Shown one piece after another: positions 1 through 7,034 of a DNA stretch of 7,847 nt. The stretch covers positions 1 through 7,847 of the forward strand of contig JAUUZB010000136.1 in the NCBI GenBank assembly GCA_030590185.1, in the 5' to 3' direction. Position 1 is the first letter of the stretch. Every line of letters begins with the position of its first letter. This stretch comes from Deltaproteobacteria bacterium. Its GTDB lineage: Bacteria; Myxococcota; XYA12-FULL-58-9; JAUUZB01. The translations under genes and the position numbers were made by a program. A model generated the notes under the pieces. The model worked only from the letters and a program-made list of their open reading frames with translations. It did no database searches and was not told where the DNA came from.

Positions 1-237
1 GCCGCCGCTGCTCAGCACCGCGAAGCCGCGCACGAAGCCGACCACCGCCTGGCGGGTGGCTGCGATCTGCCCTTGGAAGACCGCCTGCTCGGGCCGCCCC
101 GCCTGGAACAATAGCTGGGCCTCGGTGCCGGCGGTGTTCCAGGTGAGCACGCCATCGACCCGGGCTCGGGCCAGGCGCACCAGGACCTCGCCCCCCAACA
201 GGGCCGGGCTAAACTCGCTGGCAAACTTCTCGGTCAC
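1..237 (-). CDS. N-terminal fragment of a protein with a possible DUF4388/PATAN-like domain
   Basis: Partial gene: 79 codons are present and the reading frame stays open to the window edge. It starts at a GTG whose last two bases lie in the stop codon of the upstream sppA (GTGA overlap), so translation is probably coupled to sppA. No separate Shine-Dalgarno site is evident. The protein begins MTEKFASEFSPALLGGEVL and continues with a pattern of short strands and a Gly-rich turn (GVLTWNT, LLFQAGRPEQAVF). This resembles the start of DUF4388/PATAN domains, where a 'GxL ... l.f..G....a' pattern is typical; those domains occur in signalling and motility proteins of Deltaproteobacteria. The match is by eye and weak. 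There is no signal peptide, so the product is probably cytoplasmic. The coding call is firm because of the overlap and the open frame; the domain call is tentative. Confidence 0.6.
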   Translation of the reverse strand, partial: MTEKFASEFSPALLGGEVLVRLARARVDGVLTWNTAGTEAQLLFQAGRPEQAVFQGQIAATRQAVVGFVRGFAVLSSGG

Positions 238-2693
238 GGCTGAATCTCATAATACATGGGCATTAGCGCCAACACACGGCCGTCCCACACCGCCACCCGG
301 TGCTGGAGGTCCTCCCAAATGGCGCCCACCGGTGACGGGGAGTTGAGCACGCCGGTGAGGTTGCGAATCGCGCGGCCAACCGAGTGCCGGTGGGCAGGCA
401 ACTGACCGATCACCTCGTCGTCGGGATCGAGCCCGGCCAAGCGGCGGGCCTCCCGCACCGCGTCGGCCAATCCGCCGATGACGTCGACCAACCCCTCGCG
501 GTGCGCCTCCTCGCCGGTGTAGACGCGGCCCTCCGCCAGCTCCCGCACGCGGTCGAGCGGCAGATAGCGCCCGACCGAGACCTTGTTGAGGAAGGTCTCA
601 TAGTAGGCGAGCAGGCCGCGCTCGAGGCGCTCGTGTTCCGCTTCGCTCAAGGGCTTGCTCCATTTGTCCCAGCCGGCGTGCTCGCCCTTTTTGACGATCT
701 CGGTGTTGAGGCCGATCAGATCGAACAAGCCGCTCATGTCGACCTTGACCGTGAAGATCCCGATCGAGCCGGTCACCGTGTTCGGTTCCGCGAAGATCGC
801 CTGGGCCGGGGTCGCGATCCAATAACCACCCGAGGCGGCCACGTCCCCCATGGAGACCACCACCGGCTTCACCTCGGCCAGACGGCGCATGGCGCGCCAG
901 ACCAGATCCGAGGCCATCACGTCGCCGCCTGGGCTCTCGACCCTGAGGACAACCGCGGCCACGTCGCCGTCCCTCATCGCCTCGTCGAGGGCCCGGATGA
1001 TCACCGGCGCCTCGGCGCTCGGTCCAGGCAATGGGTTGTCGCTGGCGCGGTTGACGATCGTGCCGACCACCGGCACCACCGAGATGATCCAGGGTTGCCC
1101 CCAACGCGGGCTCGGCTCGGCTAGCTCATCCAGCTCCCAGTCGATCGGTTCGCCCCGGAGTTGCAGGCTCGGGGTTTGGGTCGGATCCGAGGAGGTGGTC
1201 AGCTCGTCGATCAGACCGGCATCGATAGCCTCCCCGGCGGTGAGCATGCCCCGGTCGATGATCTCCTCGGCCGCCTCCCGAGAGAGACCGCGGTCCACGG
1301 TGAGCGCGGTGAGCAGGGTCTCGAAGGCGCGATCCAGGATTCGCCGTTGGGTCTCGAGCTCCTCGGGTCGCGCCTGGCGCTCGGTCAGCGGGTCCGGGCC
1401 GGTCTTGTTGGTGCCGATGGTCACGGCGTCAAAGCGAATCCCAATCTTGCTGAGGCCCTCGGCGTAATAGCGCAGGCCCACCGCGAAGCCGTCGACGTTG
1501 AGTAGGGCGAGGGGGTCCATCCGGATCTGATCGCAGGCGGCCGCGACCATGTAGGTCTTGTCGTCGGCGGTGGAGATGGTGGCGACGACCAGCTTGCCCG
1601 CGGCGCGCAGCCGGTGGATGGCGGCGCGCAGCTCGTCGATGGTGGCGAGGCCGACATCGAGCTTGCCGATCGGGATGAGGACGGTGTCGACGGTTGGGTC
1701 ATCGGCGAGGCGGTCGAGCCAGAACGGGTAGGGGCTGATCGGAGAGCCGCTCTGGATCAGGCCGGCCGGGGCGGCCATCGCCTCGACCAGCGGCACCTCG
1801 ACCACTCGTCCTGCCGGATCGATCAACGACTCGTTGGGATCAAAGCGCAGGGTCAAGGCGAGCTGGGTGTCGGAGAAGGGCTCGCCGTCCTCCAGGCGGT
1901 CGGTGAAGCCGAGGGTGCTGGCCGCCACCTCGACGCCGCCGAGGGAGAGGGAGAGACCGAACCAGAACTGGTGGGCCGGCACGGGCTCGAGGCGCGCCCC
2001 GACCGGGAGGTTGTTGATCACCTGGGAGTACGAGGAGATCAAGTGCAGGCCCTCGACCGGCGAGACGTCGATAATCGCGCGGTTGAAGTAGACGTCGTAG
2101 CTCGCGCTGGTACCGGTGCTGATGCGGATCTCGCTGCCCAAGGAAAGCCAGGGCTCCCCCAGGAACGGTCGCAGGGACAGGCCGAACACGTAGTCTGGTC
2201 CGAGGTCATAGTTGAGCAGGCGTTGCCAATTGAAGCCATCGACGCCGGCCGAGAGGGAGAGCCAGGAGGTCAGCTCGGAGAAGAGCCCAAAGCTCCACAC
2301 CACGCCCTGCAGATCCTCGTGCTCCGAGGTGAGACCGTGGAAGTTGAGGCCGATCATCAGGCGCTTGGAGATCGCACCCGCGACCCCGACGGTGCCGCGC
2401 TCGAAGTGGGCGCCCGGGATCCGGAACCACTCGTAACCGCCGGTGAAGACCAGGCGCCAAACCGGGATCGACACGAACCCACCGAGTCGGCCGACACCCT
2501 CGTCGGTCCTCACGATTCGATGCCGGTACTGCAGGGCGACGTCGTCGGTGGCTGCCACCGACGCCGGGTCGATGCCCGCGCCATCGATGCCGCGCACCTG
2601 CCCGCGAACCGCGCTCGCTGGGTTGAGTGGGGCGAGGGCAGACTCGTGGATGGCGAGCAGGGCACAGAGGTTCAGGACGACGGCTGTCGACAT
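234..2693 (-). CDS. sppA: SppA-type signal peptide peptidase (S49) with N-terminal beta-barrel-like region
   Basis: Serine-lysine peptidase of family S49, long (67K) type with two tandem domains, which in known members degrades cleaved signal peptides at the membrane. Numbered from the ATG at 2693 (819 aa), the N-terminal S49 half spans about 330-500 and holds the catalytic Lys430 in IGTNKTGPDPLT, matching the E. coli Lys209 motif. The C-terminal half spans about 535-755 and holds the nucleophile Ser621 in MGDVAASGGYWIA, with ESPGGDVMASD and TVTGSIGIF around it. The Lys-Ser distance (191) is close to the 200 of E. coli. Residues about 50-287 are not peptidase: they are a run of amphipathic strands rich in Gly and aromatics, ending in LALTLRF, like an outer-membrane barrel. 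The hydrophobic start (STAVVLNLCALLAI) looks like a signal peptide but lacks basic residues. An in-frame TTG at 2702 is an alternative start; I prefer the ATG because the promoter-like element at 2703-2730 would put transcription onset beyond the TTG. Confidence 0.9.
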   Translation of the reverse strand: MSTAVVLNLCALLAIHESALAPLNPASAVRGQVRGIDGAGIDPASVAATDDVALQYRHRIVRTDEGVGRLGGFVSIPVWRLVFTGGYEWFRIPGAHFERGTVGVAGAISKRLMIGLNFHGLTSEHEDLQGVVWSFGLFSELTSWLSLSAGVDGFNWQRLLNYDLGPDYVFGLSLRPFLGEPWLSLGSEIRISTGTSASYDVYFNRAIIDVSPVEGLHLISSYSQVINNLPVGARLEPVPAHQFWFGLSLSLGGVEVAASTLGFTDRLEDGEPFSDTQLALTLRFDPNESLIDPAGRVVEVPLVEAMAAPAGLIQSGSPISPYPFWLDRLADDPTVDTVLIPIGKLDVGLATIDELRAAIHRLRAAGKLVVATISTADDKTYMVAAACDQIRMDPLALLNVDGFAVGLRYYAEGLSKIGIRFDAVTIGTNKTGPDPLTERQARPEELETQRRILDRAFETLLTALTVDRGLSREAAEEIIDRGMLTAGEAIDAGLIDELTTSSDPTQTPSLQLRGEPIDWELDELAEPSPRWGQPWIISVVPVVGTIVNRASDNPLPGPSAEAPVIIRALDEAMRDGDVAAVVLRVESPGGDVMASDLVWRAMRRLAEVKPVVVSMGDVAASGGYWIATPAQAIFAEPNTVTGSIGIFTVKVDMSGLFDLIGLNTEIVKKGEHAGWDKWSKPLSEAEHERLERGLLAYYETFLNKVSVGRYLPLDRVRELAEGRVYTGEEAHREGLVDVIGGLADAVREARRLAGLDPDDEVIGQLPAHRHSVGRAIRNLTGVLNSPSPVGAIWEDLQHRVAVWDGRVLALMPMYYEIQP

Positions 2694-2702
2694 GGGCGGC
2701 AA

Positions 2703-2730
2703 GGTATAGCGGTTGGGGGGAGTTTTCCAG
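2703..2730 (-). promoter_or_regulatory. Weak sigma70-like promoter candidate before sppA
   Basis: In the 41-nt gap between the phosphoesterase gene and sppA, the minus strand reads CTGGAA (2730-2725), a 16-nt spacer, then TATACC (2708-2703). The -10 box matches consensus at 4 of 6 positions and the -35 at 3 of 6. Transcription would begin near 2696, about 3 nt before the ATG of sppA, so the message would be almost leaderless. No Shine-Dalgarno site precedes this ATG, which agrees with that. The element is weak and could be chance; sppA may simply be read through from upstream. Confidence 0.25.
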
Positions 2731-2734
2731 TGAC

Positions 2735-4945
2735 TCAGAGTGCGTCGGCGACCGTGAAGGCATCCGCCAGGGTTTCTTGCCCGGTCTCGGCGTCAACCTC
2801 ATACGCGACGCAGGTGAGCGAGGTGTCGCATACCAGGTAGCCGTGGCTGCGGGCGCAGTAGCGGGTGCCGGCGTGGACTTGCGTGCAGCCGTAGAGCGGA
2901 GCGCCGCCACCACCGCTGGTGAAAAAACTCACCCCGTCGACCCACTCGCGGGACAGGGCGTGGTTGTGTCCCGAGACGACCAGCGAGCGACCGGCGTAGT
3001 CGCGGAGAATCGGCATCCAATCAGCGACGCCGTCCGCGTAGCCCCCGTGACCGCCCAAGGATGGATAGAGCGGGCGGTGCAAGGCGATGAGAAAAACGTG
3101 GTCGGTACGGGTGGGGTCGCTGAGCTCGGCCGCCAGCCAGGTGGCCTGGGCGGCGGTGTCCGTCTCCGAGTCGAGTACGATCAGATCCAGCTGGGCTGCG
3201 AGCGGGACGAGGTAGGTGCTGTCGGGCAGGGGATCGGACAGCAGGGGCGCGGCCTCGGAGGTTATCGTCGACCAAGGGCCGTCGTGGTTGCCACGGGTGG
3301 GGTAGAGCGGGCGGTCCGCGGCAGCGTAGAAGTCGCCCTCGATGGCGCGGAAGGTCTGCCAATCAGCGGCGCTGCTGCCCGAGCGCACCAGATCGCCCGT
3401 GTGCACGAAGGTTGCCGCGCCACAGCGTCCGTCCATGGCGGCCATCACCGCTTGGTGCGCGACCTGCGGGTCGTCGCTGGTGGCGCCGCGGGTGTCGCCG
3501 TAGATGATCACGCAGCCGCTCGCTAGGTCCGGCGACGGCACCAACTCGAGGGTCAGGAGATACGCGCCGGCGTAGCTGGTCCCGGTGCTGCTCACCCAGG
3601 TGTCGGCGGTGAGGTAGTGGGTCCCGGCCGGCAGCGCGTACGCGAAGCTGGTGTTGCCGCGGGTCAAGCACGTCGCGGGATCGGGGGCGGACATCAGGTG
3701 GAGGTCAACGTCGGTCTCGTCGCCGCTGACGTCGTCGAGGGTTGCCTTCAAGATGCCGGCGGCGCTCAACTCGAGTTGGTAGATGACCTCGCCGCCGCTC
3801 TCGTTCGTGTCGGGCGCGCAGGCGTAGCTGTCGAAGAGATCGCTCGGCGCGATTTCGGTATTGGCGGCGTGCTGGAAGGGAAAGCTGTCGACCAGGATCG
3901 GGTTGGCCAGCGAGCCGGCGGGATCGCCGCCGGGGATGTCGGGCACGAAGTCGACGGAGAGTAGGTAGGGTCCGGCGAGGGCGTCACCGTTGCCATCGAC
4001 CCAAGTGTCGACCGCCAGGTAGTGGGTACCGGCGTTGACCCACTCCGACAGGCTGACGTTGTCGCGCGCGACGCAGGCGGTTGGATCGAGGCTGCCTAGC
4101 AGATGGAGGTCCACGTCGACCGCGTCCGTGGGCAGGTCATCGACAGTGGCCGTGAGGGTGCCGGCTTGGTCGAGGTAGACGACGTAGATGTACTCGCCGC
4201 CTCCTTCATCGACCGTCGGTGCACAGGCGTAGCTGTCCCACTGTGCGGCCGGGGCCAGGCTGGTGTCGCGGCCGTCGCTGAACGGGAAGCCGTCGATCAG
4301 AATCGGGTTGGCGGCCGAGCCGATCGGCTCCTCGACCGGCGTGGTCGGGGTGAAGTCGACGTCGAGGGTGTAGGGGCCAGCGAGGGGGGTTGCGGTGTCG
4401 TCCACCCAGGTGTCGACGATGAGGTAGTGGGTGCCGGGGGTGATGGCGTAGGAGATCGCGATGTTGTCGCGGATCGAGCAGGCCGCGGGGTCGAGTGCCG
4501 TCAGGAGATGAAGGTCCACGTCGACCTCCCCGCCGGGCGCGTCGTCGACCCTCGCCTCCAGGGTACCTGCCGATGGGACGGTGAGGACGTAGACAAAGGC
4601 GTCGCCGGCTTCGTCTGCTTCGGGGGAGCACTCGTAGCGATCGAAGCCAGGGCCGGGGGCCAGGTTGGTGTCGCGGGTGTCGGTGAATGGGAAGGCGGTG
4701 ATGGCGATCGGGTTGTTGAGGGTGCCCACTGGGCCGAGGTCTTGGTCGCCGGGGGGCGGGGCGTCACCGGGGGTGGCTTCGTCCCCTGGGGCTGGCGTTG
4801 GGTCGCCGTTGGTTGGTGCGGCGGGGTCGCCCGGTTCGGGTTGGGTGCCGGTGGAGCAGGCGGCGAGAGTGAGAACCAGTGCGATTCGCAGGGCGAGGAT
4901 CGAAGTTGGGGCGGGTGATGTCACGGGGTTGTCCATAGGACTCAT
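2735..4945 (-). CDS. Secreted lipoprotein: three PPC-like repeats plus calcineurin-type metallophosphoesterase
   Basis: Predicted lipoprotein of 736 aa from the ATG at 4945, which overlaps the recO stop as ATGA. An ATG at 4936 lies 9 nt after GGAGAGG and is an equally good start; the open frame extends to 5011 but runs deep inside recO. The signal peptide ends in a lipobox, LTLAAC, with Cys30; Ser at +2 gives no inner-membrane retention signal. A Pro/Asp/Gly-rich linker (about 31-73) follows. Three repeats of exactly 135 residues start at 74, 209 and 344; each resembles the bacterial pre-peptidase C-terminal (PPC) beta-sandwich (DVDLHL, AGTHYL.VDTWV, AGPY.L). The last part (about 478-700) is a metallophosphoesterase with motifs YGDTRG (Asp484), HTGDLV (Asp518), RGNHD (552-555), LHRP (His623) and SGHNH (659-662). 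Known relatives hydrolyse phosphate mono- or diesters with two metal ions; the substrate here is unknown. The likely location is the outer membrane, periplasmic face or cell surface. Confidence 0.88.
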   Translation of the reverse strand: MSPMDNPVTSPAPTSILALRIALVLTLAACSTGTQPEPGDPAAPTNGDPTPAPGDEATPGDAPPPGDQDLGPVGTLNNPIAITAFPFTDTRDTNLAPGPGFDRYECSPEADEAGDAFVYVLTVPSAGTLEARVDDAPGGEVDVDLHLLTALDPAACSIRDNIAISYAITPGTHYLIVDTWVDDTATPLAGPYTLDVDFTPTTPVEEPIGSAANPILIDGFPFSDGRDTSLAPAAQWDSYACAPTVDEGGGEYIYVVYLDQAGTLTATVDDLPTDAVDVDLHLLGSLDPTACVARDNVSLSEWVNAGTHYLAVDTWVDGNGDALAGPYLLSVDFVPDIPGGDPAGSLANPILVDSFPFQHAANTEIAPSDLFDSYACAPDTNESGGEVIYQLELSAAGILKATLDDVSGDETDVDLHLMSAPDPATCLTRGNTSFAYALPAGTHYLTADTWVSSTGTSYAGAYLLTLELVPSPDLASGCVIIYGDTRGATSDDPQVAHQAVMAAMDGRCGAATFVHTGDLVRSGSSAADWQTFRAIEGDFYAAADRPLYPTRGNHDGPWSTITSEAAPLLSDPLPDSTYLVPLAAQLDLIVLDSETDTAAQATWLAAELSDPTRTDHVFLIALHRPLYPSLGGHGGYADGVADWMPILRDYAGRSLVVSGHNHALSREWVDGVSFFTSGGGGAPLYGCTQVHAGTRYCARSHGYLVCDTSLTCVAYEVDAETGQETLADAFTVADAL
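3533..4726 (-). repeat. Three tandem 405-bp coding repeats (135-residue PPC-like modules)
   Basis: The units are 4726-4322, 4321-3917 and 3916 to about 3533. Each encodes the same layout: G(T/S)xxNPI, FPF, D.Y.C, DVDLHL, C..R.N, GTHYL, DTWV and a final AGxYxL strand. In every unit two cysteines are exactly 50 residues apart (106/156, 241/291, 376/426 in the 736-aa numbering), and corresponding cysteines in neighbouring units are exactly 135 apart. No indel separates the units at these landmarks, although the protein sequences have diverged substantially. This indicates duplication followed by selection to keep each fold, and probably a disulfide bond in each module. Confidence 0.9.
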
Positions 4946-5634
4946 CCTCTCCGAATCCCACGGCTCCGCAACCGCCGCCCGATGTGCGCTTCGATCAACT
5001 CGGCCACGCACTCCTCCACAGCCGCCGCCACGGCTTGGTCACCGCAGGCGCCACCCCTGAGCACCTCGACAACCTCCGTCGCGATCCTCCCCCGACCCGG
5101 CGCGCAGGTGGTGCAACGTACCCCATCGAGGCTGAGCAGCGGCGCCAACGGCCGATCCTGCGCCCCACAGCGCCCGCATTCGCGCAGGCTAGGTAGCAGG
5201 CCTGCCGCGTCGAGAAACCTCGGATAGGCCGCCGCCGCCGCCGCCAACTCACCGCGTGCGATCGCGTCGAGCGCGGCGACCAGGGTCCGGTATGTCCTGC
5301 CTGCCTCCTGACGCTCCGGGGTGAGCGCGCAGGCGCACTCCACCAACAGGCTCGCCCGCCACAGGCGATCGAGGTCGGCCCGGATGCCGAGGCGCGCGTC
5401 CAAGATCACCGCGCTCTTTAAGTCCCCGAGGTTACCCCGCGGCAACGCCTCGACCCGCAACCCGACGAACAGATCGAGGGCACCGACGAAGCGCTTGCGC
5501 GAGGCTCGCCCGCCGCGCGCGATCAGTGGCAGTCGGCCCTCCTCGGCGGTCATCAATTCGACGATACGGTCCGACTCGCGATAATCTCGCAGCCGAACCA
5601 CCACCCCCTCCAGGGTGAGCGGCGCACCCGGCAC
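4942..5634 (-). CDS. recO: DNA repair protein RecO
   Basis: RecO of the RecFOR pathway. It binds single-stranded DNA and SSB and, with RecR, loads RecA at gaps; it is cytoplasmic. The 230-residue length is normal for the family. The N-terminal OB-fold shows the family signature VVVRLRDYRESDRIVELMT (residues 11-29), then GRLPLIARGGRASRKRF, with the usual basic stretch at 40-48. A helical middle region follows, with LLPSLREC leading to a complete zinc-binding site: Cys153, Cys156, Cys174 and Cys177. The C-terminus IGRRLRSR also fits RecO. The start is the GTG at 5634, 3 nt after the upstream stop; later GTG codons at residues 11 and 12 would remove the first strand of the OB-fold. No clear SD precedes the GTG, so coupling to the TPR lipoprotein gene is likely. 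The gene sits inside an otherwise envelope-related operon. Confidence 0.93.
   Translation of the reverse strand: MPGAPLTLEGVVVRLRDYRESDRIVELMTAEEGRLPLIARGGRASRKRFVGALDLFVGLRVEALPRGNLGDLKSAVILDARLGIRADLDRLWRASLLVECACALTPERQEAGRTYRTLVAALDAIARGELAAAAAAYPRFLDAAGLLPSLRECGRCGAQDRPLAPLLSLDGVRCTTCAPGRGRIATEVVEVLRGGACGDQAVAAAVEECVAELIEAHIGRRLRSRGIRRG
4946..4952 (-). promoter_or_regulatory. Shine-Dalgarno-like GGAGAGG at the recO / lipoprotein junction
   Basis: The purine run GGAGAGG lies inside the last codons of recO. It touches the ATG at 4945 and is 9 nt from the ATG at 4936. The spacing favours 4936 as the SD-driven start, while the ATGA overlap favours 4945 by translational coupling. Both give the same lipoprotein signal sequence apart from three residues. 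It is one of the few clear purine-rich SD-like sites in this window. Confidence 0.5.
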
Positions 5635-5637
5635 GGG

Positions 5638-6420
5638 TTACTCGAGCCCAGCGAGGGACTCGGCACACTTGACCGCGGTGGCGTTTCCCATCGGGTCCGC
5701 GCAGGAGCTCAAGCGCTCGCGGGCCCCGGCAGGATCGCCCTGCTTGAGGTGCCCGAGGCCACAGTAGTAGCTCATCTCGTCCCGGTAGGACTTGGGGATG
5801 GTCGGACCGATCTTCTCGTCGTCGAGGCAGTACCTCACGAACCGGGCACAGTTGCTGACCACCGCGTCCGGATCATCCGTATCCAGCCCGACGCGCGCCA
5901 GCCACTCGTAGCCGCGGCAGAACTTTGGATTGGTGGCGACCGAGTTGCGCAGGTGCCGCTTGCCGGTCTCCACCTCACCCTTTTTGTAGTAGGCCCAGCC
6001 CATATTGCCCTCAGCCGACGACGGGGTAGGGTAGAGCACGTCGGCCAGAGCGAGCTTGAAGTGCTCGATCGCCTCGTCGTAGCGGCCGACGGTGAGCAAC
6101 ACGACCCCAAAGTTGTTGTGGCCCGAGGAGAAACTCGGATCGAGCCGCAGGGCGATCTCGTAGTGGCTGATCGCCTCCTCCTGCCGTCCGAGACGGTGGT
6201 AGACCAGGCCTAGCGCATGGTGGGCCTGGTATAGCTCAGGGTTGAGCTCGACCGCGGACAACAGCTCACGCAGCGCTTCGCGCGGGTTACCCTTGTTCAG
6301 CTCCACCACCGCGATGTCGTAGCGTATCCTAGCGGTGGCCCGGTCCTTTTTGGTGATGGTCGTGGCGCAACCGGAGAGCAGCACCAACGCGACGGCAAAC
6401 GCCCGGGTGAGATGGGTCAT
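5638..6420 (-). CDS. tgl: Tgl/PilF-like TPR outer-membrane lipoprotein
   Basis: Predicted lipoprotein of 260 aa, close to the length of Myxococcus Tgl. The signal peptide ends in LLSGC (Cys18), with Ala at +2, which favours outer-membrane sorting. TPR helices cover about 30-165: ARIRYDIAVVELNKGNPREA, QAHHALGLVYHRLGRQEEAI, HNNFGVVLLTVGRYDEAIEH and the hallmark stretch VLYPTPSSAEGNMGWAYYKKG, which is typical of the PilF/PilW/Tgl pilotin group. In that family the protein is needed for assembly or stability of the PilQ secretin of type IV pili. The C-terminal part (165-260) has six cysteines (168, 191, 198, 220, 240, 252) and so probably disulfides. The ATG at 6420 has only a weak AGG upstream; translation may be coupled to the preceding gene 17 nt away. 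No other pilus gene lies in the window, so the pilotin role rests on sequence resemblance. A generic TPR lipoprotein is the alternative. Confidence 0.8.
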   Translation of the reverse strand: MTHLTRAFAVALVLLSGCATTITKKDRATARIRYDIAVVELNKGNPREALRELLSAVELNPELYQAHHALGLVYHRLGRQEEAISHYEIALRLDPSFSSGHNNFGVVLLTVGRYDEAIEHFKLALADVLYPTPSSAEGNMGWAYYKKGEVETGKRHLRNSVATNPKFCRGYEWLARVGLDTDDPDAVVSNCARFVRYCLDDEKIGPTIPKSYRDEMSYYCGLGHLKQGDPAGARERLSSCADPMGNATAVKCAESLAGLE

Positions 6421-6437
6421 CAGGCCTGTGGTGTACC

Positions 6438-7028
6438 CTAGAAAATCCTCACGGTGAACTCTTTTGAGACGGTATCGGTCTGCATGGCGCTGACTTTGAA
6501 GTCGATTAGCTTGCGGGTCATCATCACCTCGCGGCCCGCCATGTCCCCCTTGCCGATCACCACCCGGAAGAAGTGACCACCCGACTGTGACCGCCGTTGA
6601 CCCTTGATGTTCTTGCGGGCGATGAAGCGGATCTTCATGTCACCCTGTTTGAGGTACTTCGTGACCTCCAAGTAGATGTGCTCCTCGTCATCGAGCAGCT
6701 TTCGGGTCCACTTGTTGTTGATGTACATGTCGATGTCGTACTGCGACATCCCGGGTGCGGCCTTCTCGGTCACCAGGAAGTAGCGCTTGGTCGGCGGCGC
6801 GCCTGGGTTGGCCACCTCCATTTCATCCGGCCTGACCGTGCCTCCCTTCCGCACCGCAATCCCTTTGACGTAGAGGAAGATGTTCCCCTTCTCGTCGATC
6901 TTGACCGTGCAGTTCTTGAACTGTTGGTTCTTGATGCCGTTGACGTTGCGGTCGTTGAGGTAGACCGTGATGGCGAAGGCCTCGGCGGGGATCAAAAGGG
7001 CGAGGGCGATGAGAATTGTTCTGAGCAT
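6438..7028 (-). CDS. Small secreted protein of unknown function
   Basis: A 196-residue protein that I do not recognise. It has a classic Sec signal peptide (MLRTILIALALLIPAEAFA) with probable cleavage after residue 19, and no lipobox. The mature part, about 177 residues, looks mostly beta-stranded and is rich in Lys and Asn (VYLNDRNVNGIKNQQFKNC, then TVKIDEKGNIFLYVKG), unlike its Ala/Arg-rich neighbours. It has a single mature cysteine (Cys40). A mixed stretch at 94-140 (QYDIDMYINNKW, EHIYLEVTKYL, MKIRFIARKN) alternates polar and hydrophobic residues, and the C-terminus (SKEFTVRIF) ends in an aromatic residue. It is the first gene of the leftward operon, directly before the Tgl-like lipoprotein, so a periplasmic or envelope role is the reasonable inference. 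Its ATG is preceded by TTTTCACC and not by an SD; the promoter placement implies a leaderless message. Confidence 0.85.
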   Translation of the reverse strand: MLRTILIALALLIPAEAFAITVYLNDRNVNGIKNQQFKNCTVKIDEKGNIFLYVKGIAVRKGGTVRPDEMEVANPGAPPTKRYFLVTEKAAPGMSQYDIDMYINNKWTRKLLDDEEHIYLEVTKYLKQGDMKIRFIARKNIKGQRRSQSGGHFFRVVIGKGDMAGREVMMTRKLIDFKVSAMQTDTVSKEFTVRIF

Positions 7029-7034
7029 GGTGAA

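Noticed and set aside
384..1124. 246-codon rightward open frame antisense to the SppA catalytic domain
   Set aside because: The opposite strand encodes clear S49 motifs here; this frame has only His/Asp/Arg-rich low-complexity sequence.
2694..2734. Possible terminator between the phosphoesterase gene and sppA
   Set aside because: The only symmetry is a 4-bp GAGT/ACTC pairing without a T run; too weak for an intrinsic terminator.
1614..2840. 408-codon rightward open frame antisense to the SppA beta-barrel region
   Set aside because: Highly charged, low-complexity translation (many Gly, Glu, Asp, Arg, His), no recognisable domain, and it runs past the start of sppA into the next gene. It mirrors the codon bias of the real gene on the other strand.
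2627..3526. 299-codon rightward open frame antisense to the phosphoesterase domain
   Set aside because: Val/Gly-rich translation without domain features, opposite strand carries all five phosphoesterase motifs.
4103..4918. 271-codon rightward open frame antisense to the PPC-like repeats
   Set aside because: It is repetitive only because the repeats on the other strand are; Gly/Val-rich without a recognisable fold.
4946..5011. N-terminal extension of the phosphoesterase lipoprotein to 5011
   Set aside because: The extra 22 residues would lie entirely within recO and would put a charged stretch ahead of the lipoprotein signal; the ATGA overlap at 4945 and ATG at 4936 are better starts.
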